The notes under the pieces are model-generated. The model made no database searches, had not been told where the DNA came from, and saw only the letters and a program-made list of their open reading frames with translations. Positions 58,409-64,000 of a stretch of 64,000 nt of DNA are shown here, piece after piece. This stretch comes from Carboxylicivirga mesophila (GTDB lineage: Bacteria > Bacteroidota > Bacteroidia > Bacteroidales > Marinilabiliaceae), in the NCBI RefSeq assembly GCF_018271975.1, contig NZ_JAGUCN010000008.1, positions 1-64,000 of the forward strand, given 5' to 3'. The position numbers and the translations under genes were made by a program. How positions within the stretch are numbered: position 1 is the stretch's first letter; every line of letters begins with the position of its first letter.

Positions 58409-59203
58409 ATGAAACTTATCTTTTTTTTAATCCTTGTTAGTTCCTTATCCGGCTGTCAGAGTGGGAATGACTACCAATTGGTGTGGGCCGATGAGTTCAA
58501 CTACAATGGCTTACCCGATTCCACCAAATGGAGCTTTGATACCGATGGGAATAGCTGGCAATGGGGTAACAACGAACTACAATATTACACCGCTGACCGG
58601 GAAGAGAATGCAACGGTTCGCGATGGTGTTCTTCATATAATTGCCCGAAAAGAAGGTGGCTTTAACCAACCATATACATCAACTCGCTTAATTACTAAAG
58701 GAAAGGGCGATTGGTTGTATGGGCGCATTGAAGTAAAAGCTAAACTGTGTGGAGGTAAGGGTGCGTGGCCAGCCATTTGGATGCTTCCTACGGATTCAGA
58801 GTATGGCGCGTGGCCAGCCAGTGGAGAGTTGGACATTATGGAGCATGTGGGCTACGAGCCCGATTCGGTGTATTTCACCATTCACACAGAAAATTATAAT
58901 CACACAAAAGGCACACAGCGGGGGAAAGCTGCATTCCTGCCTGACGCTGAAGAAGCTTTTCATTGTTATGCAATAGAATGGACACCTGAGTCATGCACAT
59001 TTTTATTGGATGAAGAAGAGGTTTTTCAATTTGAAAAAGTCAAACAGGCTGGCTCAGGAGAATGGCCTTTCGATAAACGATTCCACCTTTTGCTAAATGT
59101 GGCTGTGGGCGGCAATTGGGGCGGTAAACACGGCGTAGATGAAAGTATGTTTCCATGCACCCTGCAGGTGGATTATGTAAGAGTATATCAAAAAACTAAA
59201 TGA
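58409..59203 (+). CDS. GH16 endo-beta-1,3-glucanase (laminarinase-like)
   Basis: 264 residues from the ATG at 58409 (MKLIFFLILVSSLSGC); the longer frame from 58340 would run into the structured region. Lipobox LSGC (Cys 16) followed by QSGND with little acid, so location is less clear than for the first GH16. The single GH16 domain (about 20-264) has the motif ELDIME (Glu 140, Asp 142, Glu 145), preceded by AWPAIWMLP. It lacks the PKD modules of its neighbour, so the pair may act at different sites or chain lengths. The GH3 gene follows after 4 bases. Confidence 0.9.
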   Translation: MKLIFFLILVSSLSGCQSGNDYQLVWADEFNYNGLPDSTKWSFDTDGNSWQWGNNELQYYTADREENATVRDGVLHIIARKEGGFNQPYTSTRLITKGKGDWLYGRIEVKAKLCGGKGAWPAIWMLPTDSEYGAWPASGELDIMEHVGYEPDSVYFTIHTENYNHTKGTQRGKAAFLPDAEEAFHCYAIEWTPESCTFLLDEEEVFQFEKVKQAGSGEWPFDKRFHLLLNVAVGGNWGGKHGVDESMFPCTLQVDYVRVYQKTK

Positions 59204-59207
59204 TAAG

Positions 59208-61478
59208 ATGAAGATTTTCAAGAGAGATAGACAAGTATATATGGCGCTAATGGCCATTGTTTTGGTGCTGAATGGGTGTTCAGTTAAATCCGTACCAACA
59301 GATGCTATTGATAAACAGGTGGAGGATTTATTGGCGCAAATGACGCTGGAAGAGAAGGTGGGGCAGATGAATCAGTACAATGGGTTTTATGATGTCACAG
59401 GTCCGGCACCTGCAGAGGGGGATGGCCAAGTTAAATATGAGCACATTAAAAACGGATGGGTTGGTTCCATGCTTAATGTGAGAGGGGCCAAAGAAGTGCG
59501 CCGAATGCAGTCGCTGGCGGTTGATAGTTCGCGGCTGGGAATTCCCATGATATTTGGCTTTGATGTTATTCATGGACATAAAACGATGTTTCCAATTCCG
59601 TTGGCCGAGGCAGCCAGTTGGGACTTGAAAGCTATTGAGCAATCGGCAAGGATTGGTGCCATCGAAGCTTCAGCAGAGGGGCTTAACTGGACCTTTGCTC
59701 CCATGGTGGATGTTTCTCGTGATGCGCGATGGGGACGCGTCATGGAAGGGGCCGGTGAAGATACTTACCTGGGTAGCAAAATTGGCGTGGCTCGTGTAAA
59801 GGGATTTCAGGGCGATGATTTAAGTGCCAATAATACCATAGCTGCCTGCGCTAAACACTTTGCCGGATATGGTTTTGCCGAAGCAGGTATGGATTACAAT
59901 ACAGTGGATATGGGTACTGTCACCTACTACAATGTGATCTTTCCACCTTTTAAGGCGGCTATTGATGAGGCTGATGTAAAAACATTTATGAATTCATTTA
60001 ACATTGTGAATGGCGTGCCGGCAACAGCAAATAAGTATTTGCAACGAGATATTCTTAAAGGTGAATGGGGATTTAAAGGTTTTGTTATATCCGATTGGAG
60101 CAGTGGTCGTGAAATGATTGAGCATGGCTATGCGAGCTCGCTGGAACATGCGGCAGAACTAACGGTTAAGGCTGGTTCGGATATGGATATGGAATCCTAT
60201 GCCTATGTGAAGCACCTGGTTGATTTGGTAAAAGCTGGTAGAGTAGATGAGAGCATGGTGGATGATGCGGTGCGTCGGATTCTTCGCGTTAAGTTCGATT
60301 TGGGCTTATTTGATGATCCTTACAAGTATTGTAATGAGAAACGGGAGAAAGAGATGATTTATCATCCTGAGCACATAGCTGCCGCGTTGGATATGGCCAA
60401 AAAATCAATTGTTTTGTTGAAGAATGAGGAAGCTACATTGCCTCTGAAGAAGTCACATAAAATTGCAGTTATTGGAGACCTGGCGGATGATAAAGATAGC
60501 CCTCTGGGAAATTGGCGTATGGCGGCTGATGATAATACGGCTGTATCGGTGCTCGAGGGATTGGATGCTTATGGAGTTAACTACACTTATGCCGAAGGAG
60601 CAAAGCTGGTTACTGGTCCAACAGCTTTTTCTCAGGAGCTGACTGTCAATACAACTGATCGTTCAGGCTTTAAGCAGGCACTTAAGGCAGCTAGAGAGGC
60701 TGAAGTTGTAGTGATGGTGTTGGGTGAGCATGGTTTGCACAGTGGAGAGGGGCGCACAAGGGCCAATTTGGGCTTGCCCGGGTTACAGCAGGAACTGCTA
60801 GAGGCTGTACACAAGGTGAATCCTAACATGGTGTTAGTATTGATGAATGGACGCCCATTAACCATAACATGGGCCGATGAACATGTACCTGCTATTATTG
60901 AAACCTGGCAGTTAGGAAGCCAGACAGGACATGCCGTGGCACAAGTGCTGTTTGGAGATTATAATCCATCCGGGAAACTGCCCATGACTTTTCCAAGACA
61001 TGTTGGACAGGTGCCCATTTATTATAACCAGTTTCGAACCGGGCGCCCCGGGCCTCGCAATGAAGTGTTCTGGCCGCATTACATGGATGAAAGTGAAAAA
61101 CCGCTTTACCCGTTTGGTTATGGGTTGAGTTATACACAGTTTCAATACACTGATTTGGAGGTGGCTGTTAAAAGTAAGCACCAGGTGGAGGTCGCGGTTA
61201 AAGTAACAAATATAGGCGACAGAGCCGGAGAGGAAGTGGTTCAGTTGTATTTACATGATAAGGTGGCTAGTGTGGTGCGGCCTGTGAAGGAACTTAAAGG
61301 TTTTGAGAAAATTAAACTGGAGCCTGAGCAAACAATTAAAGTTGTCTTTAAGCTGACAGAAAAAGAAATGGGCTTTTACAATGGAATGGGAGACTACCTG
61401 ATGGAGCCGGGAGAATTTGAGGTGATGGTAGGATGCAATTCAGAGGAAGGTCTAAGAGATGTGTTTGTGATAGAATAA
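59208..61478 (+). CDS. GH3 beta-glucosidase (BglX-type)
   Basis: 756 residues, the normal length for BglX-type enzymes. Lipobox LNGC (Cys 24) followed by SVKSV without acid, favouring the periplasm. N-terminal barrel with KHFAGYG and the nucleophile Asp 296 in FVISDWSSG, an alpha/beta sandwich (about 390-600, GEHGLHSGEG) and a C-terminal fibronectin-III-like domain (about 670-756). Releases glucose from the non-reducing ends of beta-gluco-oligosaccharides imported by the PUL 3 SusCD pair. Four bases after the second GH16 gene. Confidence 0.92.
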   Translation: MKIFKRDRQVYMALMAIVLVLNGCSVKSVPTDAIDKQVEDLLAQMTLEEKVGQMNQYNGFYDVTGPAPAEGDGQVKYEHIKNGWVGSMLNVRGAKEVRRMQSLAVDSSRLGIPMIFGFDVIHGHKTMFPIPLAEAASWDLKAIEQSARIGAIEASAEGLNWTFAPMVDVSRDARWGRVMEGAGEDTYLGSKIGVARVKGFQGDDLSANNTIAACAKHFAGYGFAEAGMDYNTVDMGTVTYYNVIFPPFKAAIDEADVKTFMNSFNIVNGVPATANKYLQRDILKGEWGFKGFVISDWSSGREMIEHGYASSLEHAAELTVKAGSDMDMESYAYVKHLVDLVKAGRVDESMVDDAVRRILRVKFDLGLFDDPYKYCNEKREKEMIYHPEHIAAALDMAKKSIVLLKNEEATLPLKKSHKIAVIGDLADDKDSPLGNWRMAADDNTAVSVLEGLDAYGVNYTYAEGAKLVTGPTAFSQELTVNTTDRSGFKQALKAAREAEVVVMVLGEHGLHSGEGRTRANLGLPGLQQELLEAVHKVNPNMVLVLMNGRPLTITWADEHVPAIIETWQLGSQTGHAVAQVLFGDYNPSGKLPMTFPRHVGQVPIYYNQFRTGRPGPRNEVFWPHYMDESEKPLYPFGYGLSYTQFQYTDLEVAVKSKHQVEVAVKVTNIGDRAGEEVVQLYLHDKVASVVRPVKELKGFEKIKLEPEQTIKVVFKLTEKEMGFYNGMGDYLMEPGEFEVMVGCNSEEGLRDVFVIE

Positions 61479-61487
61479 TTTTAGGTT

Positions 61488-61580
61488 TTCGGAATGGTTC
61501 ACTATTGGTTAGATTCTACACTTTTTTAAATCAATTAGTTTTTGAAATAATCGCAGATTTCATGACCATTCCGAATCCTT
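61488..61580 (+). terminator. Long-range inverted repeat between GH3 and GH5_2-like genes
   Basis: TTCGGAATGGT (61488-61498) and ACCATTCCGAA (61565-61575) are perfect 11-bp arms enclosing 66 AT-rich bases, and CC then five T (61577-61582 region) follow the second arm. It may be an attenuating terminator with an open internal loop, inside the enzyme row of PUL 3. Confidence 0.45.
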
Positions 61581-61606
61581 TTTCAATTTAATACGAGAAT
61601 TTCCAG

Positions 61607-62887
61607 ATGAAAATCTTAGGTATGAAATATTGGTTATTAACCGTTCTGATATCTAATTACTTGCTTTTAGCCTGCAGTGGTGGTTTAAAGGATGAAATTG
61701 AGCCCAACGTTCTTTCATCTTCCACCGAACTATCATTGTTTAGTTTAGAATATAAGCAATCTGTTTTCAATACTTCCATTGATGGAAATACAGTTAGGAT
61801 TGATCGCCCTATTCCATGGGTAGTTGAGGAGTTATATGTGAGTGCTCTGATTCTTTCAAAAGGAGCAAAGGCATCGGTTAAAATTGGAGATGCTCTCCGT
61901 TTGGAGGATTCGTCTATTGAAATAGAGGTGACAGCAGAAGATGGTGTTACAACCCAAACTTATTCTTTGACATTTGAGCGGTACGATTACCAATCAATTG
62001 TTGAAAAGCATGGTCGCTTACAGGTGGAAGGAAATAAAATTGTTGGTAAACATGGTCAGGCCGTTAGCCTGGCCGGGAACAGCTTTTTCTGGAGTAATGA
62101 AGGATGGGGAGGCAATCGTTTTTATAACGCTTCGGTCGTATCCTGGTTGAAGCTCGATTGGGGAGCCACCATAGTACGTGCCGCAATGGGGGTTGATGAA
62201 TGGGGTGGTTATTTGGAGAAACAAGCAGCAAATAAAACCAATGTCAAGAAACTGGTTGATGCAGCTATTGAGGAGGGATTATATGTCATTATTGACTGGC
62301 ATTCACACCATGCTGAAGATTACCCGGATGATGCAGTGGCTTTTTTTAAAGAGATGGCACAGGCCTATGCCGATTATGACAATATTATTTATGAGATATA
62401 TAACGAGCCATTGGATGTATCGTGGGATGATGTGATTAAACCTTATGCTGAGAAAGTGATTGCTGCAATAAGGGAATTTGATAAAGATAACCTGATTGTC
62501 GTAGGCACTCCGGAATGGTCGCAGCGTGTTGATTTAGCTGCACAAAATCCTATTACTTCTGATAGCAATGTGGCCTATGTAATGCATTTTTATTCGGTGC
62601 ATCACACCCAATGGTTGCGTGACAGAACCACAGCAGCCATAGCTGCCGGTTTACCAATAATAGTAACAGAATGGGGCTGTTTGGGTTATACACAAAATGA
62701 TCCGGAAACTATGAAATGGATGGAATGGTGTAAAGAAAACCAGATAATCCATTGCAACTGGGCTGTCAATGATAAAGAGGAAGAATGGTCAATTGTGAAG
62801 CAGGAAGCACCAGTCAATGGGGTCTGGAGCGAACAGGTACTCACACAATCCGGTAAGCTGGCACGTTCCATTATCCGAACGTGGTAG
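61607..62887 (+). CDS. GH5 endo-beta-glucanase (GH5_2-like) lipoprotein
   Basis: 426 residues. Lipobox LLAC (Cys 23) followed by SGGLKDE. An N-terminal cadherin-like sandwich (about 35-125; ends TTQTYSLTFERYD) precedes the GH5 barrel (about 130-426). The acid/base is Glu 267 in IYEIYNEP and the nucleophile Glu 355 in IVTEWG; DWHSHHAED and the compact barrel are typical of GH5_2 cellulases. In this PUL it suggests mixed-linkage glucan (lichenan or cereal-type) as a substrate in addition to laminarin. A start at the second ATG (61622) is also possible. Confidence 0.85.
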   Translation: MKILGMKYWLLTVLISNYLLLACSGGLKDEIEPNVLSSSTELSLFSLEYKQSVFNTSIDGNTVRIDRPIPWVVEELYVSALILSKGAKASVKIGDALRLEDSSIEIEVTAEDGVTTQTYSLTFERYDYQSIVEKHGRLQVEGNKIVGKHGQAVSLAGNSFFWSNEGWGGNRFYNASVVSWLKLDWGATIVRAAMGVDEWGGYLEKQAANKTNVKKLVDAAIEEGLYVIIDWHSHHAEDYPDDAVAFFKEMAQAYADYDNIIYEIYNEPLDVSWDDVIKPYAEKVIAAIREFDKDNLIVVGTPEWSQRVDLAAQNPITSDSNVAYVMHFYSVHHTQWLRDRTTAAIAAGLPIIVTEWGCLGYTQNDPETMKWMEWCKENQIIHCNWAVNDKEEEWSIVKQEAPVNGVWSEQVLTQSGKLARSIIRTW

Positions 62888-62935
62888 TTCTTAAGTAATA
62901 GTTAAATAGTTTCAAAATATTATAAAACAGTGCAT

Positions 62936-64000
62936 ATGAAGAAGGTAATAGTTATTCACTTGATGTTGCTCATGGTTGGATCTTTGCAACTACTGGCTCA
63001 ACAGCAGCAGAAAGATGTTGAGAAAAGAATTGATGAGATAATTTGCCAGCTCACCCTTGAGGAAAAGGTAAAGATGTGTCATGCCCAGTCGAAATTTAGT
63101 TCACCGGGAGTGGAGCGTCTGGGGATACCGGAAATATGGATGTCGGACGGGCCACATGGTGTGAGGGCAGAGATAGAATGGGATAGTTGGAACTACGCCG
63201 GGTGGACCAACGACTCATGCACAGCATTTCCGGCCTTAACATGTCTGGCTTCCACCTTTAATCCTGAGCTGGCCTATAAGTATGGTGTTGCCATTGGTGA
63301 AGAAGCCCGCTATCGTAAGAAAGATATACTGTTGGGACCTGGGGTTAACATTTATCGCACACCTCTTAATGGACGTAATTTTGAATACATGGGCGAAGAC
63401 CCATATCTGGCGTCAGTGATGTGTGTGCCTTATATTCAGGGTGTTCAAGCCAATGGCGTGGCAGCTTGTGTGAAGCATTATGCCCTCAATAACCAGGAAG
63501 TATGGCGCGGACACATTAACGTAAAGGTGAGCGATCGTGCGTTGCATGAGATTTATCTGCCTGCTTTTAAAGCTGCGGTGAAGGACGGCGAAGTTTGGTC
63601 TGTAATGGGAGCCTATAATCAATACAATGGTCAGCATACCAGCCATCATAAGGTGTTGATTAATGACATCCTTAAAGGCGATTGGGCATTTGATGGTGTG
63701 GTGGTGACTGACTGGGGAAGTGCGCATGATACAAAGGAAGCTGCTTTGAATGGACTGGATATTGAAATGGGGACCGGTACCGATGGTTTAACATCGTCCA
63801 CTGAGAATGCATACGACTATTATTACCTGGCTAAGCCATTTTTAGAGATGCTTAAAAGTGGTGAGATTGATGAAAGCGTTGTGGATGATAAAGTGCGCCG
63901 AATCCTGCGATTAATGTTTCGAACAAATATGAGTAAGGCACGGCCTTTGGGGCGAAAGGCTAATCAGGAGCATTTTGATGTGGCACGTGAGGTAGCACAG
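62936..64000 (+). CDS. GH3 beta-glucosidase, truncated by the window end
   Basis: 355 codons visible, still open at the last base. Begins MKKVIVIHLMLLMVGS with a type I signal peptide (ending LLAQ). GH3 barrel motifs: MSDGPHGVR, LGPGVNIYRTPLNGRNFEYMGEDP, VKHYALNNQE and the nucleophile Asp 259 in VVVTDWGS. It diverges from the BglX-type enzyme at 59208, so it is not a simple duplicate and may take a different linkage. It starts 48 bases after the GH5_2-like gene and continues PUL 3 beyond the window. Confidence 0.9.
   Translation, partial: MKKVIVIHLMLLMVGSLQLLAQQQQKDVEKRIDEIICQLTLEEKVKMCHAQSKFSSPGVERLGIPEIWMSDGPHGVRAEIEWDSWNYAGWTNDSCTAFPALTCLASTFNPELAYKYGVAIGEEARYRKKDILLGPGVNIYRTPLNGRNFEYMGEDPYLASVMCVPYIQGVQANGVAACVKHYALNNQEVWRGHINVKVSDRALHEIYLPAFKAAVKDGEVWSVMGAYNQYNGQHTSHHKVLINDILKGDWAFDGVVVTDWGSAHDTKEAALNGLDIEMGTGTDGLTSSTENAYDYYYLAKPFLEMLKSGEIDESVVDDKVRRILRLMFRTNMSKARPLGRKANQEHFDVAREVAQ

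Overview
The window is chromosomal DNA of a Bacteroidota bacterium. The signs are three SusC/SusD pairs, type IX secretion (T9SS) C-terminal sorting domains on three proteins, a hybrid two-component regulator, lipoprotein-rich polysaccharide utilisation loci (PULs) and TAnnTTTG-type promoters. T9SS together with Bacteroidales-style PULs suggests a marine or sediment member of the Marinilabiliales or a relative; the genus cannot be fixed from this sequence.

Layout. (1) 1-9.3 kb is mixed chromosomal background: a minus-strand group (small exported protein, metzincin-like protease, OmpA-type lipid-free envelope protein), a MITE-like insertion at about 4.5 kb, a phosphofructokinase, a T9SS cupredoxin, a cupin and an M20 amidohydrolase. 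(2) At 9376-9392 there is a 17-nt piece that looks like the 3' end of a leucine tRNA, followed by a terminator. It may be the scar (att) of an integrated island lying at higher coordinates. (3) 9.5-30.2 kb is PUL 1: an esterase, a minus-strand group (glycan-binding lipoprotein, serine hydrolase, T9SS two-module protein, T9SS CE2-like esterase), a 1345-residue hybrid two-component regulator and a plus-strand SusC-SusD-GH2-GH30 operon. The likely target is a beta-galactan, possibly acetylated and 1,6-linked. (4) 30.3-41.5 kb is PUL 2 on the minus strand: SusC-SusD-SusE-like protein, a GH30_3-type beta-1,6-glucanase, a second GH30 and a DUF6377-type regulator. It resembles the fungal beta-1,6-glucan locus of Bacteroides thetaiotaomicron. 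(5) 41.7-45.5 kb is a compact ribose/ADP-ribose operon: GRP-family sugar permease, ribokinase and an exported ADP-ribosylglycohydrolase-like lipoprotein. It resembles a reduced B. thetaiotaomicron rus locus. (6) 45.6-64 kb is PUL 3: a propeller/LuxR-type regulator, SusC-SusD-binding lipoprotein, GH5 with CBM6, two GH16, GH3, GH5_2-like and a GH3 cut by the window end. The target is a beta-1,3 or mixed-linkage glucan such as laminarin or lichenan.

How it works together. PULs 2 and 3 could together dismantle branched beta-1,3/1,6-glucan. Surface binding proteins and endo-enzymes would cut the chains, SusCD pairs would import oligosaccharides, and periplasmic GH3/GH30/GH2 enzymes would finish them. 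Two regulatory signals link the loci. A TGGACA repeat lies exactly 32 bp upstream of the -7 box of both PUL 1 promoters, which points to one hybrid regulator for both arms. A phased TGAGG-N6-TGAGG repeat lies upstream of the ribose operon, of the PUL 3 SusC and inside PUL 2. All three PULs also carry a strong hairpin between the import/binding genes and the enzyme genes. No rRNA, complete tRNA, CRISPR array or transposase gene was seen.
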